Shown one piece after another: positions 15,554-24,167 of a stretch of 64,000 nt of DNA. This DNA is from Lachnospiraceae bacterium. Its GTDB lineage: Bacteria > Bacillota > Clostridia > Lachnospirales > Lachnospiraceae. The notes beneath the pieces are model-generated. The model made no database searches, had not been told where the DNA came from, and worked only from the letters and a program-made list of their open reading frames with translations. Each line of letters opens with the position of its first letter. Position 1 is the first letter of the stretch. The DNA is taken from assembly GCA_017469945.1 (NCBI GenBank), contig JAFUFI010000002.1:62001-126000 (forward strand). Direction: 5' to 3'. The position numbers were made by a program, and so were the translations under genes.

Positions 15554-17755
15554 ATGATCCAATTATATTATGACACATTTGTGGGTATAGCGGGATTGCT
15601 GATGCTTGTGTTTATACTGAGATGGCGTAAAAATGCGTCATTTGAGTATATGTTTACTTTTGCCCTTGTACCTGTTGTTAATCTTGGATATTCATGGCTT
15701 GCGCATTCAAAGAGTCTCGGAGAGGCTCTGATGGCCAATAAGCTTACTTATATAGGCGGATGCTTCCTGCATCTGTTTCTTCTTTTCGGTATTATTTCTC
15801 TTTGCAATATAAAACTTTCAAGCTGGGTAAGAACCGGAATCGTATTTATAGCTTTTCTTATGTACGGCGGTGTTCTCACGATGGGAAGGAACGGGCTTTT
15901 CTACAAATCCGTCGATTTCAAGATTGAAAACGGAGTAGGATCCCTTATAAAAGAATACGGACCTCTTCATACGGTCTTTTATGTTTATATGATATCCATA
16001 ATGGCTCTTGGCGTAGGCGTACTTATCTACGCAATGCTCTTTAGGCCGGATACGTCCGTAAGAAACCTCTACGTTCTGATCGTACTCGATGTAATAAGCG
16101 TAACCGTATTTTTCGGAAGCAGAGCGATAAGCAAGAGTATCGGTATCGATGTGGAGGTTATGCCCGTTTTTTATGTACTTGCCGAGATTGTTTTCCTTTT
16201 ACTCTTCAGAAGGATCAAGCTGTACGATATTTCATCGGGTATTGCGGAAACCCTTCTTGAAGAGGGCAATGACGGAATCATCTGCTTTGACAGAAACAAA
16301 AGATTTCTTGTGGCCAATAAGACGGCTAAAAAGGCTATCCCACCCCTTGCAAACGCAAAAGCGGATTCGCCCCTTGACAGAAATGTGTTTGAATATGAGA
16401 CGATACTTAACTGTCTGAATATTTTTTCTCATAACGAGATAATCTCGGAGCCTTTTATTTTAGAGACTGAGGATAAGTTCTACGAAGTCACTCCTCAAAA
16501 CATGTACGATGGCAAGAGAGTCTGCGGATACTATCTGCTTCTTGTGGATGTTACCAAGGATCGCCAGTACAGCTTGAAGATGAAAGAGGCGGCGGAGAGG
16601 GCTATCGCCGCAGAAAAAGCAAAGAGCAGTTTCCTCGCTCAGATGTCTCATGAAATCCGAACCCCTATAAATGCCGTCCTTGGTATGAATGAGATGATCC
16701 TAAGAGAGGCGAAGGATGATGATATCATCGAATACTCGGAAAGTATTCAGGGCGCCGGAAAAACCTTGCTGCTTCTTATCAACAGTATCCTTGATTTCTC
16801 AAAGATAGAGAGCGGTAAAATGGAGATCGTTCCGGTTAAGTACAAGACAACGGATATGATCACAAACTGCCTAAACTCTATTATGCCCAGAGCCGCGGCA
16901 AAGAGCCTTGTAATTGTCAGAGAGATCGACCCGAATCTTCCGAGGGAAATGTACGGAGACGATGTGCGCTTTGCACAGGTAATTGTTAACCTCCTTACAA
17001 ATGCCGTAAAGTATACGGAGCGGGGAAGCGTTACCCTTGTGATCAAGGAACATTCAAGGACTGTCAATGACATCTTTATCCGGGTTGAGGTAATAGATAC
17101 CGGCATCGGAATAAAAGAAGAAGATATGGATAAGCTTTTCGAATCCTTCGGAAGGGTTGAAGAAAAGCGGAACAGAAACATCGAAGGCACGGGACTCGGA
17201 ATGAGTATCGTAACGGGTCTTTTGCAGATGATGGACAGCAGACTTGATGTAGAGAGTAAATACGGCGAGGGATCGAAGTTCTCGTTCGTTATCAAACAGC
17301 AGATTACCGACGCAAGACCCATTGGTGATTTCGACATCAGAAGCAGCGAGAAAAAGAAGATTGATCATCACGAAATGATCAATATTTCGGGAAAAGAGAT
17401 CCTTGTTGTTGATGATAACAGTATGAACCTCAAAGTAGCGTCGAGATTCTTAAAGCTTGCCGGAGTATCGGCGGATATAGCCTTCTCGGGGCCTGAAGCC
17501 ATCGAAAAGGTCAAGGCAAAACGCTACGATATGATCTTCCTCGATCATATGATGCCAAAGATGGACGGACTTGAAACTTTGGCTCTAATGAGAGAGAACA
17601 AATTACTTGACAATTATACAAAGGTTATCGCCCTTACGGCCAACGCCATAATCGGCGCAAAAGAGACATATCTCCAGGCGGGATTTGACGATTACCTTTC
17701 CAAGCCCATTGATATAAAGGGACTTGATGATATACTTCGTAAATATTTTGGTTAA
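15554..17755 (+). CDS. Hybrid sensor histidine kinase with membrane N-terminus and receiver domain
   Basis: Seven or so membrane helices (residues about 1-225) form an N-terminal sensor like the histidine-kinase 7TM module. A PAS-like domain follows (about 230-340, IAETLLEEGNDGIICFDRNK). The dimerisation domain has FLAQMSHEIRTPINAVLGM with the phosphorylated His near residue 366. The ATP-binding domain shows TNAVKYTERGSV, DTGIGI and GTGLGMSIV. The C-terminal receiver (about 612-733) has VVDDNSMNLKVA and the phospho-acceptor Asp of MIFLDHMMPKMDG near residue 664. Signals pass from His to the internal Asp and probably to an external carrier. No response-regulator output gene is adjacent, and the signal is unknown. 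Confidence 0.93.
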   Translation: MIQLYYDTFVGIAGLLMLVFILRWRKNASFEYMFTFALVPVVNLGYSWLAHSKSLGEALMANKLTYIGGCFLHLFLLFGIISLCNIKLSSWVRTGIVFIAFLMYGGVLTMGRNGLFYKSVDFKIENGVGSLIKEYGPLHTVFYVYMISIMALGVGVLIYAMLFRPDTSVRNLYVLIVLDVISVTVFFGSRAISKSIGIDVEVMPVFYVLAEIVFLLLFRRIKLYDISSGIAETLLEEGNDGIICFDRNKRFLVANKTAKKAIPPLANAKADSPLDRNVFEYETILNCLNIFSHNEIISEPFILETEDKFYEVTPQNMYDGKRVCGYYLLLVDVTKDRQYSLKMKEAAERAIAAEKAKSSFLAQMSHEIRTPINAVLGMNEMILREAKDDDIIEYSESIQGAGKTLLLLINSILDFSKIESGKMEIVPVKYKTTDMITNCLNSIMPRAAAKSLVIVREIDPNLPREMYGDDVRFAQVIVNLLTNAVKYTERGSVTLVIKEHSRTVNDIFIRVEVIDTGIGIKEEDMDKLFESFGRVEEKRNRNIEGTGLGMSIVTGLLQMMDSRLDVESKYGEGSKFSFVIKQQITDARPIGDFDIRSSEKKKIDHHEMINISGKEILVVDDNSMNLKVASRFLKLAGVSADIAFSGPEAIEKVKAKRYDMIFLDHMMPKMDGLETLALMRENKLLDNYTKVIALTANAIIGAKETYLQAGFDDYLSKPIDIKGLDDILRKYFG

Positions 17756-17779
17756 CAGCAGTAAGAGAGGATTTATTAA

Positions 17780-18331
17780 ATGGCACGTAAAGAATCTATA
17801 ACAATCGACATGATACTTAATACAGCTTTCGGAATGGTAAAGACTGACGGCATAGAAAATGTTACCGCAAGAAAGGTTGCCGCGGCAGCCGGCTGCTCCA
17901 CACAGCCCATCTTCAGAGTCTACAAGAATATGGAGGAGCTCCAGAGAGCGGTTTACGAAAAGAGTATCACATACTTCCTCGATTACTACAAAGCTTTCGA
18001 GAAAAAGAGCAATGTTCCCTTTACCAATTTAGGACTTGCCTACATTACCTTTGCAAGAGAAGAAAAGAACTACTTTAAGCTTCTTTTCCTCGGCGGATTT
18101 TCCGGCGGCAAGAGCATGTACGAGCTCTTAAACGGCGAGGATGGTAATGTCGTTAAGGAAATCAACCTTGCAAGAACAATGGGATGCTCCAACCCCGGAC
18201 ACATGTTTATGAAAATGTGGATCTTTATTCACGGTGCGGCCTGCATGACTTTATCGGGAGATTTCGACCTCACCGATGAGGAGACCACATCTTTATTGGA
18301 GAAATCCTACGAATCATTTTCAAGAGAATAA
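17780..18331 (+). CDS. TetR/AcrR-family transcriptional regulator
   Basis: The 183-residue protein has an N-terminal TetR helix-turn-helix (residues about 7-50; NVTARKVAAAAGCSTQPIFR is the DNA-reading part, with YKNMEEL following) and an all-helical C-terminal ligand/dimer domain. Such proteins usually repress a nearby gene until a small ligand binds. The ribosome site agaGAGG lies 20-25 bases after the kinase stop, so it may be co-transcribed with it. The target and ligand are unknown. Confidence 0.88.
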   Translation: MARKESITIDMILNTAFGMVKTDGIENVTARKVAAAAGCSTQPIFRVYKNMEELQRAVYEKSITYFLDYYKAFEKKSNVPFTNLGLAYITFAREEKNYFKLLFLGGFSGGKSMYELLNGEDGNVVKEINLARTMGCSNPGHMFMKMWIFIHGAACMTLSGDFDLTDEETTSLLEKSYESFSRE

Positions 18332-18349
18332 TGAAAGAGAGAAAACCGG

Positions 18350-19285
18350 ATGAATTCAGGTAAAGATGTGCTTTCCGTTATCAGAGAAAGCATGCCTACA
18401 ATGAGTAAAAGCCATAAAAAGATAGCTGCGTATGTGCTTGATATGTATGACGAAGCTGTATTTCTCACGGCGGCAAAGGTCGGCGAGGCTATAGGCGTCA
18501 GCGAATCCACCGTTGTGCGTTTTGCTATGGCTCTGGGGTTTGACGGATATCCCGAGTACCAAAAGGCTCTGGGGGAATGCATCAAGGGCAAGATTTCTAA
18601 GATGCAAAAGCTTGACGAAAGATACGGAAACAGTACCCAGTCCGAGATCGTTAAGTCCGTTCTTACCTCCGATATGGAAAAGATCCAGGACACCATAAAC
18701 AATCTCAACGCAGATGCCTTTGATGCCGCGGTAGATACGCTCCTTAGCGCCGATACCGTTTATATTATGGGTCTTAGAAGCAACGAGCCCCTTGCGGCAT
18801 TTTTACACTTTTACCTCAATATGATCCGGGATCATGTAGTACTTTTAAATACAACATCAACAACGGAAACCTTTGAACAGATGCTCAGGATAAGCGAAAA
18901 AGACTGCTTTGTGGGAATCAGCTTTCCGAGATATTCTATGAGAACCTTAAAGGCTATGGAGTTTGCCAGTGACAGGAGAGCCAAGATTATTTCTATCACA
19001 GACTCAGCCTATTCGCCCATGAACCTGTACTCTTCCTGTAACCTCTTTGCAAGAAGCGATATGGTTTCAATCGTTGACTCCCTTGTTGCGCCTCTTAGCA
19101 TCATCAACGCTCTTGTTGTGGCAATGTGTCTTAAAAGGCCCGAGGAGGTCAATAAAGACCTTAAGACCCTTGAAGATGTCTGGGGCAACTACCAGGTATA
19201 CCTTAATGATGAGATCAATTTCATCAATTCCGAGCCTATTCTCAATTATTCATTGAGAAAAAAGGAAGAAAAAAAGAATGAGTAA
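18350..19285 (+). CDS. MurR/RpiR-family regulator with SIS domain
   Basis: The 311-residue regulator has an N-terminal RpiR helix-turn-helix (about residues 1-77; LTAAKVGEAIGVSESTVVRF is its recognition part) and a SIS domain (about 115-260) that binds phosphosugars (TVYIMGLRSNEPLA, then VGISFPRYSMRTL). Relatives sense amino-sugar or sugar phosphates. A C-terminal extension of about 50 residues ends in a charged KKEEKK stretch, and the stop codon overlaps the next gene by eight bases. No sugar-metabolism gene is nearby, so its target is not evident. Confidence 0.9.
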   Translation: MNSGKDVLSVIRESMPTMSKSHKKIAAYVLDMYDEAVFLTAAKVGEAIGVSESTVVRFAMALGFDGYPEYQKALGECIKGKISKMQKLDERYGNSTQSEIVKSVLTSDMEKIQDTINNLNADAFDAAVDTLLSADTVYIMGLRSNEPLAAFLHFYLNMIRDHVVLLNTTSTTETFEQMLRISEKDCFVGISFPRYSMRTLKAMEFASDRRAKIISITDSAYSPMNLYSSCNLFARSDMVSIVDSLVAPLSIINALVVAMCLKRPEEVNKDLKTLEDVWGNYQVYLNDEINFINSEPILNYSLRKKEEKKNE

Positions 19286-20531
19286 TGTTTGCGTAATTGG
19301 CGGCGGCCCTGCCGGAATGATGGCAGCCATAGCCGCGGCAGATAAAGGACACAGTGTTGTTCTTTTGGAAAAAAATGAAAAGCTAGGGAAAAAGCTTTTC
19401 ATCACAGGCAAAGGAAGGTGCAATGTAACCAATGGCGCCGATGTGGAGACTTTGCTTTCAAATGTCGTTACAAATAAAAAGTTTTTATACAGTGCCTTTT
19501 ATTCCTTTGACAATCAGGCGCTGATGGATATGATAGAAAAGGCCGGATGCCCTTTAAAGACCGAAAGAGGGGAGAGGGTTTTCCCGGTTTCAGACCATTC
19601 CTCCGACATCATAAAGGCCTTTGAAAGAATACTTTCCGAAAAAAACGTTGAAGTAAGATTACATACAACGGTTAGGGAGATTGTAACCGAAGGTGATAAA
19701 CTGATCGGAGTAAAAGCCATAAAGCATAACCCTAACGGTACCGCCGGTAAGATACAGCTACTTAGAGCCGATGCTGTTATAGTCTGCACCGGCGGCGTAA
19801 GCTATCCCCTTACGGGCTCTACCGGAGACGGATACAGATTTGCGTACGGCACAGGGCACAGCCTTATTAAACCGAGACCATCCCTTGTACCTTTTGAGAC
19901 AAGGCAAAAATGGGTTAAGGACTGTATGGGACTTTCTCTTAAGAATGTCTCTATGAAGCTTGTAAGCGGTAAAAAGACCGTTTATGACGGATTCGGAGAA
20001 ATGCTCTTTACACATTTCGGGATAAGTGGTCCCCTGGTTTTGTCGGCAAGCGCCTATTACGACCCGGAAAAGCATAAAGATGCTAAAGCCGTAATTGATC
20101 TAAAACCCGCCTTGTCTGAAGAAGTGCTTGATAAGCGGATTTTAAGAGACTTTGATGAGCAGCTTAACAAATCCTTTGCAAACGCCCTTGGAGGACTTGT
20201 TCCTTCTTCGCTGATACCTGTTATAGCGGATGAATGTGGGGTAAGCAAAGAAAAAAAGGTACATGATATCACAAAAGAAGAGAGAAAGAGGCTTCTCTAT
20301 GCCCTGAAGAATCTTACACTTGATATTACGGGCTCGCGAGGTTTTGAAGAGGCGATTATAACCAAAGGTGGTATCAGTGTTAAAGACATAGATCCTTCGA
20401 CCATGGAGTCAAAGCATATAAAAAATCTGTATTTTGCGGGAGAGGTTTTGGACCTTGACGCATTAACGGGAGGCTTTAATCTTCAGATAGCCTGGTCGAC
20501 GGGGCACGCGGCGGGAGATGCCGTAAGATAA
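19278..20531 (+). CDS. HI0933/BaiN-like FAD-dependent oxidoreductase
   Basis: The 417-residue flavoprotein begins with a Rossmann dinucleotide fold (VCVIGGGPAGMMAAIAAAD) that binds FAD, followed by GKKLFITGKGRCNVTN, the signature of the HI0933-like family. Near the C-terminus AGEVLDLDALTGGFNLQIAW completes the FAD site. Family members are annotated as aminoacetone-oxidase-like or as BaiN, but true substrates are mostly unknown. It overlaps the RpiR gene by eight bases and lies 21 bases before cmk, an arrangement seen in many clostridia (flavoprotein-cmk-ispH). Confidence 0.92.
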   Translation: MSNVCVIGGGPAGMMAAIAAADKGHSVVLLEKNEKLGKKLFITGKGRCNVTNGADVETLLSNVVTNKKFLYSAFYSFDNQALMDMIEKAGCPLKTERGERVFPVSDHSSDIIKAFERILSEKNVEVRLHTTVREIVTEGDKLIGVKAIKHNPNGTAGKIQLLRADAVIVCTGGVSYPLTGSTGDGYRFAYGTGHSLIKPRPSLVPFETRQKWVKDCMGLSLKNVSMKLVSGKKTVYDGFGEMLFTHFGISGPLVLSASAYYDPEKHKDAKAVIDLKPALSEEVLDKRILRDFDEQLNKSFANALGGLVPSSLIPVIADECGVSKEKKVHDITKEERKRLLYALKNLTLDITGSRGFEEAIITKGGISVKDIDPSTMESKHIKNLYFAGEVLDLDALTGGFNLQIAWSTGHAAGDAVR

Positions 20532-20552
20532 ATATATGAATGGAGTTAAAAA

Positions 20553-21209
20553 ATGTCACTTAATATAGCAGTAGACGGACCTGCCGGAGCAGGAAAAAGC
20601 ACCATCGCAAAGCTTGTTGCGAAAAAGAAAAACATTATTTACGTAGATACGGGAGCAATGTACAGAGCGATAGCGCTTTATATCCTCAGAAAAGGCACGG
20701 ATATAAATGATCCCGATGCAGTATCAAAGGACTGTCTGGGAGCAAATGTAACCATAGGATACGAGGATGGAGCCCAGATAGTTTACTTAAACGGAGAAAA
20801 CGTAAATGCTTATCTTCGCACGGAGGAAGTCGGAAATACAGCTTCGAAGACAAGCGCAATTCCCGCTGTAAGAGCAAGGATCTTTGATCTTCAGCAAAAA
20901 CTTGCCCGGGAAAACGACTGTATTATGGACGGAAGAGACATCGGAAGCGTTGTACTCCCTAATGCAAATCCCAAGATCTTTCTTACCGCGTCGAGCGAAG
21001 TAAGGGCAAAGAGGCGTTTTGACGAGCTTACAGCCAAGGGGGAAACGCCCGATTTCGATAAGATAAAAGCAGACATAGAACAGAGAGATTATCAGGATAT
21101 GCACCGCGAGATCTCGCCTCTTGTAAAAGCTGATGATGCACACCTTATCGACACTTCGGATATGACGATAGACGAAGTTGTAGACACTATCTGCAGCCTT
21201 ATAGTATAA
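20553..21209 (+). CDS. cmk: Cytidylate kinase
   Basis: Cmk phosphorylates CMP and dCMP with ATP. The P-loop is in VDGPAGAGKSTIAK (residues 7-20) and the nucleotide-binding DTGAMYRAIALY follows. DGRDIGSVVLP and the lid region RDYQDMHREISPL are diagnostic. Length (218) is normal. GGAG lies before the ATG. It starts the cmk-ispH-S1 block. Confidence 0.96.
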   Translation: MSLNIAVDGPAGAGKSTIAKLVAKKKNIIYVDTGAMYRAIALYILRKGTDINDPDAVSKDCLGANVTIGYEDGAQIVYLNGENVNAYLRTEEVGNTASKTSAIPAVRARIFDLQQKLARENDCIMDGRDIGSVVLPNANPKIFLTASSEVRAKRRFDELTAKGETPDFDKIKADIEQRDYQDMHREISPLVKADDAHLIDTSDMTIDEVVDTICSLIV

Positions 21210-21223
21210 ATAATGGAGTTTTT

Positions 21224-22084
21224 ATGGAAATACGCCTTGCCAAAGAAGCGGGCTTTTGCTTCGGCGTAAAGCGCGCAGTGGGGACAGTTTACGAGAAAAT
21301 AAATACCGGGAGGCCGATATATACCTACGGCCCCATAGTCCATAACGAAGAAGTCGTAAGGCAGCTCGAAGAAAAGGGCGTTAAAGTGATTGAAGGCCCG
21401 GAGGCTTTGAGTAAGATGACTCCTGAGCCGGACGCCATTGTTATAATAAGAGCTCACGGCGTTCCGAAGGAAACCTACAGACTTCTCGAGGAAAAAGGCT
21501 TCGAGGTTGTTGATGCAACCTGTCCCTTTGTCAAAAAAATTCATAAAATCGTATCGGAAAAAAGTGCCGTCGGTGACTCCATACTGATCGTCGGAGACCC
21601 GCTTCACCCCGAAGTTATCGGCATAAAAGGGCAGTTTTCGGGGGAATGCATTGTCTTAAAAGACGTATCTGACGCTGAAAATTTTGTCGGGTATCCCGAA
21701 AAAAAGTATACATTGGTTTCTCAAACAACATTTCAGAGCAAGAAATTTAAAGAAATCGTTGAAATTCTTGAAAAAAAAGAGTACAATGTTCATGTTGTGA
21801 ATACAATTTGCAATGCGACTGAAGAAAGACAACGCGCCGCCGAGGTTTTGGCTAATGAGGCTGACGCTATGATCGTAATAGGAAGCGCAGGCAGTTCCAA
21901 TACCAGAAAGCTCTACGAAATCTGTAAAAACTGCTGTGAAAACACCTTTTACGTTCAGACACCCGACGACCCATATCTTGATAAAATCAGATCGGCAAAT
22001 CTGGTGGGTATTACCGCAGGGGCTTCCACCCCACAAAAATTAATCGAGGAGGTTCAAAATAATGTCAGAAGAACTTACTTTTGA
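21224..22084 (+). CDS. ispH: 4-hydroxy-3-methylbut-2-enyl diphosphate reductase
   Basis: IspH is the [4Fe-4S] enzyme that makes IPP and DMAPP in the last step of the MEP isoprenoid pathway. The three cluster cysteines are seen in AGFCFGVKRAV (C12), VDATCPFVKKI (about C100) and NTICNATEERQ (about C192), and TAGASTPQKLIEE near the end is conserved. The protein ends at 286 residues; in many clostridia IspH is fused to ribosomal S1 domains, but here the S1 gene is separate and overlaps by 23 bases. Confidence 0.96.
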   Translation: MEIRLAKEAGFCFGVKRAVGTVYEKINTGRPIYTYGPIVHNEEVVRQLEEKGVKVIEGPEALSKMTPEPDAIVIIRAHGVPKETYRLLEEKGFEVVDATCPFVKKIHKIVSEKSAVGDSILIVGDPLHPEVIGIKGQFSGECIVLKDVSDAENFVGYPEKKYTLVSQTTFQSKKFKEIVEILEKKEYNVHVVNTICNATEERQRAAEVLANEADAMIVIGSAGSSNTRKLYEICKNCCENTFYVQTPDDPYLDKIRSANLVGITAGASTPQKLIEEVQNNVRRTYF

Positions 22085-23195
22085 ACAAATGCTGGAAGAT
22101 TCATTCAAAACAATTCATACAGGAGAGGTAGTAGAAGGTACTGTAATCGATGTTAAGCCTGACGAGATCATTCTGAACATCGGATACAAGGCTGACGGTA
22201 TTCTTACTAAGTATGAGTACACGAATGACAACAGCGTTGACCTTACTACTGCGGTAAAAATCGGCGACACTCTTGAGGTTAAGATCCTTAAGGTTAATGA
22301 CGGCGATGGACAGGTTCTTGTAACCTACAAGCGTCTCCAGCAGGAGAAGGGCAGCAAGAGAATCGAAGAAGCTTTCAACAACCATGAAGTACTTAAGGCT
22401 GTTGTTAGCCAGGTTCAGGATGGCGGACTTACCGTTATCGTTGATGAGACAAGAATCTTTATTCCTGCAAGTCTTGTATCCGATACTTATGAGAGAGATC
22501 TTTCAAAGTATAAGGATCAGGAGATCGAATTCGTAGTTATCGAGTTCAGCCCCAGAAAGCGTCGCTGCATCGGCGATCGCAAGCAGCTTCTCGTTGCCAA
22601 GAAGGCAGAGCTTCAGAAAGAGCTCTTTGAGAAGATCCATGAGGGCGACACCGTTGAAGGTGTAGTTAAGAATGTTACCGATTTCGGTGCTTTCATCGAT
22701 CTCGGCGGAGTAGACGGACTCCTTCACATCTCAGAGATGAGCTGGGGAAGAGTTGAGCATCCCAAGAAGGTCTTCAAGGTTGGCGATACCATTAAGGTTC
22801 TCGTTAAGGAGATCAATGGAAACAAGGTTGCTCTTTCACTTAAGTTTGACGACCAGAATCCTTGGAAGGATGCTGCTGAAAAGTATGCAATCGGAAATGT
22901 TGTTACCGGTAAAGTAGCAAGAATGACCGAGTTTGGTGCTTTTGTAGAGCTTGACAACGGAGTAGATGCGCTTCTTCATGTTTCTCAGATCTCTAAGGAT
23001 CATATCGAGAAGCCCAGTGATGTACTTACTACCGGTCAGGAAGTTACCGCGAAGATCGTTGACTTCAACGAGGCTGAGCACAAGATCTCTCTTAGCATCA
23101 AGGCTTTAACTGCTCCCGAACCCAAGAAGGATGATGACGAAGATGTTGCGTCTGTTGATATCGACGCCGTAATCGCATCAGAGAGCGAAGAGTAA
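22062..23195 (+). CDS. rpsA: 30S ribosomal protein S1 homologue, four S1 domains
   Basis: The 377-residue protein has four S1 RNA-binding repeats: around residues 20-90 (GTVIDVKPDEIILNIGYKAD), 105-170 (AVVSQVQDGGLTVIVDETRI), 190-260 (VVKNVTDFGAFIDLGGVDG) and 275-345 (KVARMTEFGAFVELDNGVDA). An acidic tail follows. Clostridial S1 proteins of this size help recruit mRNA to the ribosome or act in RNA turnover. Its start ATG lies inside the 3' end of ispH with AGGAGG just upstream (22047-22052), so translation is coupled. A terminator closes the unit. Confidence 0.92.
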   Translation: MSEELTFEQMLEDSFKTIHTGEVVEGTVIDVKPDEIILNIGYKADGILTKYEYTNDNSVDLTTAVKIGDTLEVKILKVNDGDGQVLVTYKRLQQEKGSKRIEEAFNNHEVLKAVVSQVQDGGLTVIVDETRIFIPASLVSDTYERDLSKYKDQEIEFVVIEFSPRKRRCIGDRKQLLVAKKAELQKELFEKIHEGDTVEGVVKNVTDFGAFIDLGGVDGLLHISEMSWGRVEHPKKVFKVGDTIKVLVKEINGNKVALSLKFDDQNPWKDAAEKYAIGNVVTGKVARMTEFGAFVELDNGVDALLHVSQISKDHIEKPSDVLTTGQEVTAKIVDFNEAEHKISLSIKALTAPEPKKDDDEDVASVDIDAVIASESEE

Positions 23196-23208
23196 ATCAA
23201 AATATTTG

Positions 23209-23241
23209 CGACTGCTGAGTAATCTCGGCAGTCGTTTTTTT
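23209..23241 (+). terminator. Rho-independent terminator after rpsA
   Basis: An 11-pair stem (cgactgctgag / ctcggcagtcg, one wobble) with a four-base loop is followed by seven T residues. Confidence 0.93.
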
Positions 23242-23252
23242 GTTATAATGGA

Positions 23253-23279
23253 TAGATTTTGATTTATAAATTCCGATAT
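23253..23279 (+). promoter_or_regulatory. Sigma-28 (FliA)-type promoter of cheR
   Basis: TAGA at 23253-23256 and TCCGATAT at 23272-23279 are 15 bases apart. The Firmicute sigma-28/SigD consensus is TAAA-N15-GCCGATAT, so 10 of 12 positions match. Transcription would start near 23286, about 38 bases before the cheR ATG. A chemotaxis gene downstream makes the site plausible, and fliA is encoded in this window. Confidence 0.7.
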
Positions 23280-23323
23280 TTGGTGTATAGTAGTATGTAT
23301 AGATAAATATGGAGGTGTGTTCT

Positions 23324-24103
23324 ATGGAGTACGATTACGAATATTTCAAAAAAGAAATTCTAAAGCTTACACAGATCGACCTTAATGCTTACAAAGAGCG
23401 TCAGATGAAAAGGCGTATCGATACGCTTATCGGAAAGAATAAGATTGTCGGATATGACAAGTATGTTGATGCTCTGAAGAGCAACAAAGATATCTTTGAT
23501 GAATTTATCAACTATATAACCATCAACGTATCTGAGTTCTACAGAAATCCGGATCAGTGGGAATTTATGGATAAGGAGGTCTTCCCTGACCTTATCAGTA
23601 AGTTCGGAAAGAACTTAAAGATCTGGAGTGCTGCATGCTCGACGGGAGATGAGCCTTATTCACTTGTTATGGCTCTTTCCAAACATGTTCCGCTTAATCA
23701 GATAAAGATTTATGCAACAGACCTTGATAAGACTGTTATCGCCAAGGCTAAAGTCGGTCTCTACGACGCAAAGAGTATTGCGGGAGTACCGGAAGAGTTT
23801 AAAAAGAAATACTTTACTCAGGTTGGACCTTCTTACAAGATTTCCGAGGAGATTAAAGCGAGAGTTGAGTTCCATGAGCACAACCTCTTAAAGGACAAGT
23901 ATCCTACGGATTACAATTTTATCGTTTGCAGAAACGTTCTTATCTACTTTACGGATGAAGCGAAAGATGAGGTGTTTAAAAAATACTTCCAGAGTCTTAA
24001 GCCCGGCGGATACCTCTTTATCGGAAGTACCGAGCAGATCCTTAACTACAAAGAGATCGGCTACGAGAGAAAGAATTCTTTCTTCTACGAGCGCCCGATG
24101 TAG
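23324..24103 (+). CDS. cheR: Chemoreceptor methyltransferase CheR
   Basis: CheR methylates glutamates of chemoreceptors with S-adenosylmethionine. The 259-residue protein has the small N-terminal helical domain (residues about 1-75, with RQMKRRIDTLI) and the SAM-binding domain: FYRNPDQWE, LKIWSAACSTGDEPYSLVMA (SAM loop) and IVCRNVLIYFTDEAKD. An in-frame ATG at 23309 exists, but GGAGGTG lies between it and the ATG at 23324, so the latter is the start. It stands alone between two terminators, away from the main chemotaxis operon, with its own sigma-28-type promoter. Confidence 0.95.
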   Translation: MEYDYEYFKKEILKLTQIDLNAYKERQMKRRIDTLIGKNKIVGYDKYVDALKSNKDIFDEFINYITINVSEFYRNPDQWEFMDKEVFPDLISKFGKNLKIWSAACSTGDEPYSLVMALSKHVPLNQIKIYATDLDKTVIAKAKVGLYDAKSIAGVPEEFKKKYFTQVGPSYKISEEIKARVEFHEHNLLKDKYPTDYNFIVCRNVLIYFTDEAKDEVFKKYFQSLKPGGYLFIGSTEQILNYKEIGYERKNSFFYERPM

Positions 24104-24123
24104 AATCTTATATAAATATTTAA

Positions 24124-24153
24124 GCCACCGGCGTTTATGTCGGTGGCTTTTTT
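24124..24153 (+). terminator. Rho-independent terminator after cheR
   Basis: A seven-pair stem (gccaccg / cggtggc) with a ten-base loop is followed by six T residues. The next gene is convergent and ends 15 bases later. Confidence 0.9.
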
Positions 24154-24167
24154 ACTGCCTGAAAAAA

